Shown: positions 24,094 to 35,639 of the stretch, piece after piece
How positions within the stretch are numbered: the stretch's first letter is position 1
Layout of the letters: every line of letters starts with the position of its first letter
Origin: Neodiprion pinetum
Lineage: Eukaryota > Arthropoda > Insecta > Hymenoptera > Diprionidae
Direction of reading: 5' to 3'
Length of the DNA: 64,000 nt
NCBI RefSeq assembly: GCF_021155775.2
Contig: NC_060234.1
Span: forward strand, 15,117,871 to 15,181,870
Made by a program: the position numbers and the translations under genes
The notes under the pieces: generated by a model
What the model was told of the DNA's origin: nothing
The model's database searches: none
The model's input: only the letters and a program-made list of their open reading frames with translations

Positions 24094-26063
24094 TCATTCC
24101 TGGTTCCGTTGCCTGAGGAGATGCTCGATGTGCCCTCCGCTCTGCTGGACAGTAAGTGCGAGCCATTTCCGGATCGACCCTCGCACCCGTTGCATCTCCC
24201 TTACATGAATAGCGGCACAGGCTTCGGCGATGCGGTGGCGCATGTCGTGTTTCTTTGTGGGGGCCCGTTCGTAGACGATTTCCTTGACTCTACTCCAGAA
24301 CCAGAAATCACAGACGGTAAGATCTGGTGAGCGCGCTAGCCACCTAACCGAACCTCTCGTACCGATCCAGCGCTCCGGGAACATGGCGTCCAGGATTGTC
24401 TTGTTCGCGTTACTGTTGTGGACAGGGGCCCCGTCCTGCTGCCACCAAACCTGGTCCATACGGATGGGGTTTCCGTCCATCAGGCGGGGGAGTTCCTCGG
24501 TGAGTACGGTCCTGTACTTGGCAGACGTCAGATTTCCGTCAAGGAAAATGGGCCCGAGGATCCTGTCCTGTAGTACTCCAACACAGACTTGGAGCTTCCA
24601 ACGGTGCTGGTTTTCCTGTTCGACGATCCAGTGTGGGTTTTCCGGAGCCCACCAACGACAGTTCTGCTTGTTGACGAGTTCGAGGTTCGTGAACAGCGCT
24701 TCGTCCGAATGAATGTAAAATAACTTGATTAATGAGAATGAACTGAATCACTAAATTTAACTGAAATGTTGAGAATTAACTGAGACACAACTGAATTACG
24801 GAAAATTAAATCAAGTATATTCAAATTACTTTGGGTTCATGCCAGAATTATATGTTTACAGAGAGTAAAAATTAAATAAAAATGTGAAATCAAGTAGAGT
24901 TGAGGAAAATAATTGGAATCAATTGGAAATGCGAAAGAACGAATTCAAAACTTTTCAACCTCACTTGAATTAGCGTGAATTATCAAGAATTGAAATTTAT
25001 GAATTGAAACGAATCAAGTTGAATCATATAAATCTACCTCACTTGAGAGAATTGATTTCAAATAAGAGAATTAAGTTAAACTACATTAATTTATTCAGAT
25101 TAATTCAACTCAAACAATTACCGTGTTACTCAAATCTCGAATAATTTCCCCCTCGCATGAAACGAACAGTTCAGGTTGCCCGCGCACCATTGATTTCAAT
25201 GTGAATAACTAAAATACGGTTAATTCTGGTCAGATGGAAATTTCTGATAACGCTGGAAGCAATATTTAAAAAATCATCTAATCACAGGGTCAATCTGAAA
25301 TTGATGAAAACACGAAATTGAATTTTTTAGCGTTCTCACAGATCCTGGAAAAGGTTTGGATGTTTTTCACCCCGAAGCGGATACACGGAAAAATGTTGCA
25401 CGGCAATTGGTAATTTTATAGACACTATTGCGTCAAAAAAATTCAAGACAACCAATAATAGAGAGTGTTGAAATTAGCGAATTTGGCACGGAATGCCCCA
25501 TACGTACATCTCAGAATAAATTGAATTGAGTAAAAATATAACGAAGAAAAAAGAACATACGCAGTGTCCTCGCGAGGCGTCTGAGGCTCTGTCTTCCGTT
25601 TTCCTGGACGGCGTGTTCCACCGCTGCTCGGACAGGGCTATCCCGCACCGGCTTGATGCGCTGCTCTCGTGCCCACTTCAGCACGCCGTGCTCCTGCTCC
25701 GTTGCCGCCAGCCTAGAGATAAAGTTTCGCATACTTGAATCATACATTGTTGCAAAGTTTCACAAGCATCGGTTTCTTACAGGAAAAAATTGACGTAGCC
25801 GACAGTTATGTCGCATAAATGTTTAAAATATATTATTCAGGGCAATGCGCGCAAGCTGCATAGAGTTCTAATGCAAATTAACACGATTATGCAATTCTGA
25901 AAATTGTTTCACTGCGAACATCGTACCTTCGAAAGGACTGCCTCGACGGTGGCTGCCCGTCCTCCGGGAATCGCTCTCGGTACGTCCTCGCCGATCCTGT
26001 AAAGTTGTTTCCAGTCTCCGCTAGTATCCGATGCATCCTCGTCGTCCGCACGTCCCTGTCCAT
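24094..26063 (-). pseudogene. DD41D transposase, left arm, catalytic Asp pair kept
   Basis: Reads outward from the centre. Exon 1 (26,063-25,927) and exon 2 (25,712-25,561) encode a helix-turn-helix region, ending with RQSLRRLARTL. Exon 3 is retained from about 24,706 to the stop at 24,094; its start was removed by a deletion whose junction falls at the FTDE motif. The rest of exon 3 is open and keeps the second Asp (WQQDGAPVHN) and the third (RSPDLTVCDFW), with 41 residues between them. A MITE fragment fills intron 2. Because exon 3 has lost its acceptor and first 170 bp, this copy cannot encode a full enzyme, although the part it keeps is better preserved than in the other arm. Confidence 0.8.
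24708..25156. mobile_element. AATT-array MITE, left arm, one end deleted
   Basis: Shorter mirror of 27,652-28,165. It keeps the inner CCCCCTCGC terminus near 25,146 and the AATT-rich body. The other terminus was lost in the deletion at about 24,707. Confidence 0.5.
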
Positions 26064-26453
26064 CTTAATCTCTAATTTCATAGCAACAACTACTCTAACA
26101 ATACAGCTACAGTAACTCAACGTTGGTAAAATTAGTGGTAAAATAAAAATATTCCTCAACAGCTAACTACGCTACAGTTGAACGTGTAAAATTAACAACT
26201 CTCACAACACTTTACGGTAACTTAACGATTATAGACGTAATGCGAATATTTAAATGATTAAAAATACGGGTAATGCCACGAATAAACGTGGCAATAACAT
26301 GGATTTTGGTGAAGTTTTGGTTGAAACTCTGATTTTGGATGGTGATGCTTCGAGCGCATCTTAGCGTCTGTTTGCTGTAATTAGCGCGAAATAATGCCAG
26401 ATCTTCGATTGTTATTTAATACGCCTGACGCGTCGAGCTGCGTCCGTTGGTTA

Positions 26454-26527
26454 TTCCACGAACTGTCGGACAGCAGCGTGTGAAAACAAATGAATACATT
26501 CGGGATCGTACGATATCATAATAGTTC
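26454..26527. other. Asymmetric spacer at the centre of the second palindrome
   Basis: 74 bp that do not pair, bordered by GGTTA on the left (26,449-26,453) and TAACC on the right (26,528-26,532). The flanking arm ends share GACGCGTCGAGCTGCGTCCG. The two transposases start about 390 and 217 bp to either side, so a bidirectional promoter here or nearby is possible. Confidence 0.75.
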
Positions 26528-26743
26528 TAACCAGCGGACGCAGCTCGACGCGTCGGGAGTATTAAATAACAATCGAAGATCTGGCATTGTTTCGCGCTAA
26601 TTTCAGCAAACAGACGCTAAGATTCGCTCGAAGCATCACCAACCGAAATCAGAGTTTTACCCAAAACTTCCACAAAATCAAGATTATTGCCACGTTCATT
26701 CGTAGCATTACACGTATTTTTAATCGTTTAAATACATATTAAG

Positions 26744-29106
26744 ATGGACAGGGACGTGCGGACGACGAGGATGCATCGGATACTAGCGGAGACTGGAAAC
26801 AACTTTACAGGATCGGCGAGGACGTACCGAGAGCGATTCCCGGAGGACGGGCAGCCACCGTCGAGGCAGTCCTTTCGAAGGTACGATGTTCGCAGTGAAA
26901 CAATTTTCAGAATTGCATAATCGTGTTAATTTGCATTAGAACTCTATGCAGCTTGCGCGCATTGCCCTGAATAATATATTTTAAACATTTATGCGACATA
27001 ACTGTCGGCTACGTCAATTTTTTCCTGTAAGAAACCGATGCTTGTGAAACTTTGCAACAATGTATGATTCAAGTATGCGAAACTTTATCTCTAGGCTGGC
27101 GGCAACGGAGCAGGAGCACGGCGTGCTGAAGTGGGCACGAGAGCAGCGCATCAAGCCGGTGCGGGATAGCCCTGTCCGAGCAGCGGTGGAACACACCGTC
27201 CAGGAAAACGGAAGACAGAGCCTCAGACGCCTCGCGAGGACACTGCGTATGTTCTTTTTTCTTCGTTATATTTTTACTCAATTCAATTTATTCTGAGATG
27301 TACGTATGGGGCATTCCGTGCCAAATTCGCTAATTTCAACACTCTCTATTATTGGTTGTCTTGAATTTTTTTGACGCAATAGTGTCTATAAAATTACCAA
27401 TTGCCGTGCAACATTTTTCCGTGTATCCGCTTCGGGGTGAAAAACATCCAAACCTTTTCCAGGATCTGTGAGAACGCTAAAAAATTCAATTTCGTGTTTT
27501 CATCAATTTCAGATTGACCCTGTGATTAGATGATTTTTTAAATATTGCTTCCGGCGTTATCAGAAATTTCCATCTGACCAGAATTAACCGTATTTTAGTT
27601 ATTCACATTGAAATCAATGGTGCGCGGGCAACCTGAACTGTTCGTTTCATGCGAGGGGGAAATTATTCGAGATTTGAGTAACACGGTAATTGTTTGAGTT
27701 GAATTAATCTGAATAAATTAATGTAGTTTAACTTAATTCTCTTATTTGAAATCAATTCTCTCAAGTGAGGTAGATTTATATGATTCAACTTGATTCGTTT
27801 CAATTCATAAATTTCAATTCTTGATAATTCACGCTAATTCAAGTGAGGTTGAAAAGTTTTGAATTCGTTCTTTCGCATTTCCAATTGATTCCAATTATTT
27901 TCCTCAACTCTACTTGATTTCACATTTTTATTTAATTTTTACTCTCTGTAAACATATAATTCTGGCATGAACCCAAAGTAATTTGAATATACTTGATTTC
28001 ATTTTCCGTAATTCAGTTGTGTCTCAGTTAATTCTCAACATTTCAGTTAAATTTAGTGATTCAGTTCATTCTCATTAATCAAGTTATTTTACATTCATTC
28101 AGGTGAATTGTAATTATGCCGAAAATCCATTGACTCGTCAGTTCAGCGAGATACTTCCCCGTCGGTTTGATGCGAAATTTTATTACCAAGTCGTACCTCG
28201 TTCTGTTGGGTGAGATTTATTAGAGACGAGACAATTCTGGACACAAATTCAACGTATATTTAGGGGTCAATGCGATAATTGTCTCTTCGTGCTTTCTAAA
28301 AGAAGTAATTAATTCCCTACAGAGGTTCCTCGAGAATCTGTGAGAAAAATCGCACGTGAGCTGAACCGTCCGTTCAAGTACCAGCCGGTGCAAAAGCTGT
28401 ACCCAGGTGATGCCGAACGAAGGCTGACGTACTGTCGCTGGGGACTGGAGCGTCTGCAGGAGGATCCCGATTTCTTCAGGAACGTGTGCTTTACGGACGA
28501 AGCGCTGTTCACGAACCTCAAACTCGTCAACAAGCAGAACTGTCGTTGGTGGGCTCCGGAAAACCCACACTGGATCGTCGAACAGAAAAACTAGCACCGT
28601 TGGAAGCTCTAAGTCTGGGTTGGAGTACTACAGGACAGGATCCTCGGGCCCATTTCCTCGACGGAAATCTGACGTCTGCCAAGTACAGGACCGTACTCAC
28701 CGAGGAACTCCCCCGCCTGATGGACGGAAACCCCATCCGTATGGACCAGGTTTGGTGGCAGCAGAACGGGGCCCCTGTCCACAACAGTAACGCGAACAAG
28801 GCAATCCTGGACGCCATGTTCCCGGAGCGCTGGATCGGTACGAGAGGTTCGGTTAGGTGGCCAGCGCGCTCAGTAGATCTTACCGTCTGTGATTTCTGGT
28901 TCTGGAGTAGAGTCAAGGAAATCGTCTACGAACGGGCCCCCACAAAGAAACACGAAATGCGCCACCGCATCGCCGAAGCCTGTGCCGCTATTCATGTTAG
29001 GGAGATGCAACGGGTGCGAGGGTCGATCCCGAAACGGCTTGCACTCACTGTCCAGCAGAGCGGAGGGCACATCGAGCATTTCCTCAGGCAACGGAACCAG
29101 GAATGA
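26744..29106 (+). pseudogene. DD41D transposase, right arm, full exon set but dead
   Basis: Three exons. Exon 1 is 26,744-26,880 (donor GTACGA). Exon 2 is 27,095-27,246 (acceptor CTAG, donor GTATGT). Exon 3 runs from 28,323 (after CTACAG) to 29,106. Exon 3 starts with VPRESVRKIARELNRP, then FTDEA (first Asp) and AENPHW-type sequence. Compared with the left arm it has two in-frame stops near 28,592 and 28,612, a one-base deletion near 28,655 that shifts the frame, the second catalytic Asp changed to Asn (QQNGAPVH), and Pro to Val in the third motif (RSVDLTVCDF). Intron 2 holds the AATT-array MITE. Mariner-type superfamily assignment is firm; activity is excluded. Confidence 0.82.
27652..28165. 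mobile_element. AATT-array MITE inside transposase intron 2
   Basis: Terminal motifs CGAGGGGGAAATTATT (about 27,652) and ATACTTCCCCGTCGG (about 28,151-28,165) are inverted relatives of those at 11,551 and 12,461. The body is about 450 bp of AATTCAAGTGAATT-like words. It lies wholly in the intron, so it need not have harmed the gene. Confidence 0.55.
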
Positions 29107-29569
29107 AATGTGAGATATGATTCTTTTTACAAATCTTCAATGATTGACAACGCGAAACTGTCATGAATTATTATTATTGTTATTTAGAGGGTTAAAAAAA
29201 AAATCCTCAGATGTGTGAAAATAATATAACAGAAGTGGTGGGACGTCAAAACTCTCTTTGTTTGCTACCGCATACAAAACTGTATCTGATGTTTGAATAA
29301 CATAAGAATCGTTATCATCAAAAAGGCACCTCGTATTTTCCTTATTGTGCTGTTTAATGTTGAAGATAGGTAAGACGATAGTCCCGTGGGGTCTCGAGGA
29401 TAAGCAAGGTACGGCTATCGGCGGACACGAAGAGCTGGCAAAATCAGACGTGAAACGCAAAACAAGTTTCTTTTTATTAAACGCTCTTATTAAACACTAC
29501 AAAACTCTAATGATTGATTCTTATCGCAAAGAAATTTGAGCTTCAGCGTTTCTGTAATGCGAGAATGGT

Positions 29570-29940
29570 GTCACGAAAATCGTAAAAAGTCGAGTGCACA
29601 TTCGTTTGTTTTTGATGCACGTTAAACTGCATCTGTAGTTTCAAAAATGTTAAATCTAATTTTATCAAAATATCTGCCTCGTATTTTGATAATCCTCATA
29701 TTTGATTCTCAAAAACAGATGCGACGACAGTTCCGTGTGGTGTGGACGACAGCGAGGAATGGCTTTTCGCGGACGATAACACAGAACGAGACCAGAAATG
29801 ACACGCAAGATCAGTTTCTTTCTACTAACGGATCGTATTGAATACTACTTAACTCTAATGAATCTTATCGCAAATAAACCTGAGTTTCAGCGTGTCTGTA
29901 ATGCGAGAATGGTGTCACGAAAATGGTGAAAAGTCTAGTT
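29570..29940. repeat. 345-bp tandem repeat, right arm, one unit fewer
   Basis: GCGAGAATGGTGTCACGAAA occurs at about 29,560 and 29,905, against three occurrences of its reverse complement in the left arm. The 348-bp difference accounts exactly for the shift in paired coordinates. Confidence 0.75.
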
Positions 29941-30187
29941 TACATCCGTTTGTTAGATTTAATTTTATCAAAATATGTGCTCCGTATTGTTCCAATCGTG
30001 ATATTTGATTCTCAAAAACCGGTACGACGACAGTTCCGTGGGGTGTGGACGACAGCAAGGAACGGTTTTTGGTGGTGGTTTCAGTGGGTATTCCGTAAGG
30101 CGAGTCCCACACTCCTGGGAGTGACGGTACCCTACCTAGGGTGGTCCGTAAAGGATTTTCCCACCGATTTGGCCATACGCAGAGAAA

Positions 30188-30352
30188 AAAAAAATAAATA
30201 AATAAATAAATAAATAAGTAAATGAATAAATAAATAAATGAATGAATCAATAAATAATTAAATGAATGAATGAATGAATGAATGAATGAATAAATAAATC
30301 AATAAATAAATAAATAAATCAATAAATAAATAAATCAATAAATAAATTGAAT
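30188..30352. repeat. AAAT / GAAT microsatellite, right arm
   Basis: Mirror of 22,495-22,672, similar length but with different interruptions (AATC, AATG), showing independent drift in the two arms. Confidence 0.9.
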
Positions 30353-31182
30353 AATTAAAAATAATTATATGTACACGCACGAATACAGTATCTCAGATCA
30401 CGTCGATTTAGAAATTTGAACTTGTATGTCGAGGTGGTGCACTCGTGATCTGTGAAAACATACACCATTTACAATAATGCTGCGTCCGTTTCATAATGCA
30501 TTAAATTTTCAGTAAATAATAACGTGGATCGGCCACGCGCGAGCGTTCGCTAACCTCCGTGCTACAACGGTTGTCACTGGCAACCGATGATAACAAAATG
30601 CTTGTTATCCTCCCGTTATGCTGCTTTCGTGTTAATTATCATTGATAATTTTAAATGCGGACGTTTTTGTCACGCTTTTCTCAATGCAGACATTTTCAAA
30701 CTACTAATCTTGCTGCTCGCCTAGCTGCAAACAGAGAAAGTCAGTCCAACGAAACTCATCGCGTAGAATCGTCAATGACATATCGTATACCGCTACCTGG
30801 ACTAGGGTGAAGTTGGCGCTGGTCGATTTTGCCACATATTTTAATTCTACCTGTTCCGCCAGTTAGTACCGAATTTTCGACAAAAAGTTCGAATTTTGAG
30901 ATTTATTTCTGGGTGATTGGTTTGACGAATCCCGGAAAATTTTTGATATCCGCACTCAGGATTTTGCGTATTTTCAGAAAAAAAAATTCAACCCTATTTT
31001 TAGTCCCAAAATCGAAAATTTTTTTTTCGCGCGCAAAAACGGTTGTTTCTAAAAAAATTTCGACTTCGCAATCGGAGAGATCGTCGCAATTCCTTTGAAA
31101 ATCATGCAAAAAGTTTCTCAAATTATCACACTGCTAGATTTTGGAGGGAGGTGGCCACCTTATCGTGGTCACCCCGTATATA

Positions 31183-32492
31183 TCATAGGTCGTTTGATTC
31201 GTCTGAATATCAGCTACAACGTGTTAATAAAAAAAACATGTTCCCGTTTGAAAAACCATTGTGACAAAAACCACTACGACCTTGACAAAAATGAATTTCC
31301 CACTACTGTATCAGCCCTTCGAAATCAATTAAATTACCTTGTGACATTTTGTTCGCCTACTCTGGCCTAAAATGGCCTACTCTGGATGTGTGAGTATTTT
31401 CATTCTAGCGAATTTCTCGATCTAATCGATCTAATATTTGGTCGAATATTTTCATACAGGGTTTCACCCATCAAATGAAACACATGCATAGTATAATTAA
31501 TAATACTAAAGCCTTTATCATATGTAGTCATAGTCAATAAGTGTGACTTTCGCTTCCGACAGCCATATTGCCATCATTAACTTGGCTTGCCGGTGCCTAT
31601 ACGCTAGTTTGTAATTCGCGTTCATCTGATGTATCTAATATAATCATTAATCAACTAGATATATATTATTCCACCCAGTGTCATACAAGTCACAATTAAT
31701 ATACAAGTGAAGTAGTGTTATAGGTACATGTACAAGACTTGAGCCAGTATCAGATAAGTGCACATTTTACCCAAATTTGCTCAAACTTCTGCTGCGTAGT
31801 TTTGGCATGACTTGTTGAGTCACTACCGTGCGAACTTTGATTTATTGAGATCAAAATTATATTTATTAAAATATTTGTGCTTTCTTGATCCGAATATATT
31901 GTACAAATAAGATAACACATTTTGTTTCCACATTTGTGTGAATGTAAGGTGTATTTGTGATACATGGACTATGTTTGATATACTAATTGCCTCTTATTTC
32001 CTTGAAACGTGAATAAACATGAAATTGATAGGGAATTTCATTTCCATGGCAGTTTCAGGAAATTCCCAGAAACTTATTATTTCTGGCATTTAAAATTTTT
32101 TTTCTCCAACTTACATGATTTTTTACCTTGGTTTTGTCAACACCACATAATACAAATATTTAATTTTGCTAGTGTTTTATTTAGCCGCTGCCGCGCTGCG
32201 GTAAATCTGCTCTTCTTAACTCATTCTTGAATGCAGTGCCCTTTTTGTCAGCCATGTGAGTTCAATTTATTCGTCTAGAACTGGTGTTTTTACATAGAAA
32301 GAACCTTCAGAAATCACTGAAAAATTTGGAATTTACAGAGAACTTTATATTGCCCAGTCACTGAACACCCTGTTAACTGGACCGGAGTCCTAAGTTCACA
32401 AGTATAACCTTAATAAATTGACCGAAAGTAACGCCTGAATATCACAAAGAACCCTTATCTTTTATTTACCGATTATATGTGTGTGTATATTT
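31183..32492. other. No gene seen
   Basis: AT-rich flank between the palindromic element and the truncated retrotransposon. Small frames (31,750-31,965 minus; 32,009-32,230 plus) have no recognisable content. I see no repeats or RNA genes. Confidence 0.5.
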
Positions 32493-33093
32493 GAACCGTT
32501 TGAGCGCCGCTATGGAGGCTTTTGTCGATTAGTCGGAAGCTATGTCTAGATGCACCGCTCTGGTCACCATGTAGATGAAGATGACGAGGAAGGCTTTGGT
32601 GGTCTTGTGCCCTCGTCCAGGTGAAGTTTTCAGGGCGATAGATCCTGCGTAGATCACTCCTGTGAATTGGAATGGTCGCGATGGAGTTACTCGTGGCCGA
32701 GGTAGATTCGCCATGAGTTGTTGAGATGGTGCTGCCCGCCGAGGAGTACATGTGACACACTGGCGTATGTGTGATTTGATGAGGTTTCGCCCTCGGGGAA
32801 TCCAATGCCGCTGGCGTAATGTTCTCAGGAGGAGGTGAACCCCGCCGTGTAGTATCTTCTTATGCAGGTGATCTATCAACAAAGATGAAAATTTTGAATC
32901 TTGTGGCAAGATTGTTGGATGTTTCTCGTCGACGGAAAGTAATGCACGTTTGAGTCTTCCTCCGACACGCATGATGCCTTTGTCGTCGAGGCAAGGAGTT
33001 AAGGACATCAGTGAACTTCCTTTCTGGATGTTGCCGGTTTCGAGGTCTCTGAGTTCCCTTTAGAAATGTTGTTGTTGCACGAGTAGTATCCAC
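32493..33093 (-). pseudogene. BEL/Pao integrase region, truncated
   Basis: The frame has an RVGGRL motif, the H2C2 zinc-binding region (HLHKKILHGG, then CVTCTPRR) and the start of the catalytic core. The first core Asp, normally in a TGVDYAGP-type motif, is replaced by Ile (FTGVIYAGSI). A TAA stop occurs after VHLDIASD at 32,529-32,531. The reading then continues in the same frame for 12 residues before similarity ends at about 32,493, where CA-repeat-like sequence begins. It cannot encode a working integrase. Confidence 0.85.
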
Positions 33094-33518
33094 GTAGTTT
33101 CGGCTTGGATGATCTCAGCTGGGGATAGGAGATGTCCTTGATTGCGGTTTCGAAGAAGCCATCATCTGCACCAAGCAGTAACTCTGAGTAATCTGGTGTA
33201 GCTGGAGAATTGACTCACCATCTCGTGTTCAGTTGGTTCCTCTCTTCTTGTTGCTACATGAGCTGTTGATCTCCCTTCTGGAACGTTGTTGAGATCTGCC
33301 TCGAGATGACTGCGTGGAGGTTTTTCGCCACTGTAGTGGAACTCTGGTCCTTTCCACCAGAGTTTGTGTGAGAGCAGGTCCGGTGGTGAGAGCCCCCTTG
33401 ACGCGCAATCAGCTGAGTTGTGCTGACCTGGGAGGTGGTTCCATTGGGCTTCTGGAAGCAGCGTTTGGATTTCAGGGACCCGGTTTGCGATGTATGTTTT
33501 TCATCTTCGTGGAGGAGC

Positions 33519-34885
33519 CTAGATCCATCCCAGCGTGACAGTGGAATCTGTCCACAAAAATTTAGTGACGTTGTCTAAGTTAAACGTCTTGAGAGTGTGG
33601 TGAGTTAGCTTGGCGAGATGATGTGCAACGCAAAGTTCTAGTCGAGGGAGAGACACCCGTTTTAATGGTGCGACTTTGATCTTTGCGGCAACTAGTGATA
33701 TTTCGCTGCGGCCGTTTTCCTGTACGGCTCTCAGATAGAGTACGGCTGCATAGGCTTGTTCAAAAGCGTCTGAAAATCCATGAAGCTCTATTTTGCTGGT
33801 TTTGGTCAGCCAGCGAGGAATGCGGATGTTGGAGAGTGTGTTCCATTGGCTGTGAAACTCCCTCCAGTCATGCGAGATGTGCTGAGGAAGTGAATCGTCC
33901 CACTTAGCGTTTATCAACCACGTTGATTGGATTGTGAGTTTGGCTCGAGTTGTTATGGGTGTGAGCCATCCTGAAAGATCGAAGAGTTGAGCAGCTTGCG
34001 AGAGAATTGATCGCTTCGTGGTAGTTTTGAATGTGGCTGGTCGACCGTGAACGAAAAGGTGTCCGATAGTTGGCTCCATTGAAGCCCCAATGTGGAGTGA
34101 GTTTCCTCGGTTGGAGTCCATGACAGGTTGCCTTTCACTAGACGATCTAATTCTGGAACGTGTGCGAGCAAAGCGGATTTATTTGAACTCCATTTCTTTG
34201 GTGGGAATCCGCCCGCCATGCATATCTCCCGTAGTTCTCGTTGAATGTTGAGAAGTTGCGCTTGATCGTCTGCTCCAGTTAGGATGTCATCAACGTAGAT
34301 GTCTCGTGGTAGTGTAGATGCTCCAAATGGAAATCTTGCCCTTTCATCATGAGCCAGCTGTCGGATGGTTTTGATGGCTAGGAAAGGAGCACAAGCAAGG
34401 CCGTATGTCACGGTGTTGAGTCGGTATTCGCTCGTGTCTTGATCTAGTTTGGTTTTCCACAGTATCCTTTGGAGGTCTCCGTCGTCTAGATGTACGAGAA
34501 TCTGTCTGTACATCTTCTTGATGTCAGCAGCGATGACGAAGCGATGGGTTCTCCATCTGAGCAGGACGTCAGATAGAGCTGGCAGTAGGTTCTCTCCCTT
34601 CAGTAGAAAGTTGTTGAGAGAGATTCCTTGTCGGGTTTAGCAGGATCCGTTGAACACTACTCGAAGTGGTGTTGTGGTGCTGGATTCTCGCCATACTTCG
34701 TGATGAAGAAGGTAGCACACGTTGGTTGGTAGTTTGGGTCGTTCGGCCACTTCCATGTGATTTATGGCTTCGTAGGTTGACATGAACTCAGTATAATGTT
34801 GCTCAAGTCTTTTGTTGTGTGGAAATCGCTTGAGGGTGTGATTTAGAATTCTCTCAGCGGCTCCCCGGGTGTCCGACAAATCCAT
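33519..34885 (-). pseudogene. BEL/Pao reverse transcriptase and RNase H
   Basis: Upstream reverse transcriptase motifs at 34,885-34,637 end in RVVFNGSC followed by an in-frame TAA at about 34,637. The frame then resumes through MYRQI, YGLACAPFLA and the catalytic box YVDD near 34,280. The connection and RNase H domains follow, with ELHGFSDA, LPRLELCVAHHLAKL and LWTDSTVTLGW keeping the three acidic residues expected for RNase H. A frame change occurs between the two main frames near 34,000, and the RNase H frame ends early at 33,519. The order RT then RNase H then integrase fits BEL/Pao. Confidence 0.88.
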
Positions 34886-34891
34886 GGTTCT

Positions 34892-35541
34892 TCAAGATGT
34901 TGGTAGTCGCACTATGTAGCGACCTTCGGGTGTTCGTGAGTGTCCGTTGACGTACGTGTCCTCACAAATTTGTTCATTGGTTGTCATAGAAGTAGGAGCG
35001 TTGGGTAACTCTTCCTGCTCCCAGATCTGTCGGAAGATGGTTGATAACGTGTCACTCGTTGAGCAGTGGTGACTCACTGTGGTATTGGCGGATGCGTTTG
35101 ACGCATTGGTGGTGCCAAAAAGGATCCATCCGAAGATTGTCTTCTGGTCGATTGGTTGGTTTTCGCCTCCCTTTCGGAGACCGACGTCCATTATTTGTGC
35201 GTAAACGTCAGCCCCGAGGAGGGATCGGAAGCTTCGAAGTCTGGGTCTGCTAGATCGAGCCCTTTGATGTGACTCCACTCAAGCTTCGATGTGTCTACGT
35301 TGTTGCCGTAAAGTGTAAGTCTGGGTAAAATGAGCGCTGTCGTTGCTACCGTGGTGTCCTTGTGACGAGCAGTAGCTTCAAACTCTACTATTCCCTTGGC
35401 AATTGCGGTTTGTACTCCACCCACTCCACAGATGGTGATTGATGTTTTCAATCGGGTAAGGTGGAGGCGCTGAGCTAGTCTATTGGTGATTATGCACGTG
35501 TCGGAACCTTAGTCGACGGGTGCTCGCGTATAGTGTAAGTT
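34892..35541 (-). pseudogene. BEL/Pao protease region with a stop in the active site
   Basis: An aspartic protease-type domain (DUF1758 class) is seen as RAPVD, a stop, then GSDTC, followed by ITICGVGG and LLGADVYAQIMDVGLRKG. The TAA at 35,509-35,511 sits exactly at the middle position of the D-x-G catalytic triplet. The downstream frame changes once near 35,200, where the two open frames overlap. Confidence 0.75.
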
Positions 35542-35639
35542 TCCGAAGCGATCTGCTACCCGGATGCGGGCTGTGGCTAGCAGGACGGAGACTCTTGTTG
35601 CGAGGCGTTGCTTGGCAATGAGGCAATTGCCTGAGATTG

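Larger units (their letters stand above)
20040..26453 (+). repeat. Left arm of the second palindromic element
   Basis: Pairs with 26,528-31,182. Relative to that arm it carries an extra 174 bp near 26,068-26,241, an extra 348-bp tandem unit and an extra 1.6 kb (about 20,698-22,332). It lacks about 392 bp at 24,707, which removed the start of transposase exon 3 and one MITE end. Confidence 0.85.
20040..31182. mobile_element. Second giant palindromic DD41D element (11.1 kb)
   Basis: The ends are inverted copies: TATATACAGGGTGACCACG at 20,040 and its reverse complement with few changes ending at 31,182, with TA at the borders as expected for Tc1/mariner insertions. Mirrored features include transposase exons, a 345-bp tandem repeat, an ATTT microsatellite and an AATT-array MITE. 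The arms meet at a 74-bp spacer (26,454-26,527). The sum of paired coordinates shifts stepwise (about 52,981, 52,807, 53,200, 52,852, 51,268), which reveals four indels. The arms therefore diverged after they formed. Confidence 0.85.
26528..31182 (-). repeat. Right arm of the second palindromic element
   Basis: Pairs with 20,040-26,453. It lacks the 1.6-kb segment and one 348-bp tandem unit but keeps the whole transposase gene structure and a complete MITE. Point differences from the left arm are scattered throughout, unlike in the first palindrome. Confidence 0.85.

Noticed and set aside
24284..24712. 142-codon plus-strand frame opposite the transposase exon
   Set aside because: Antisense shadow of exon 3; conserved transposase motifs are on the minus strand.
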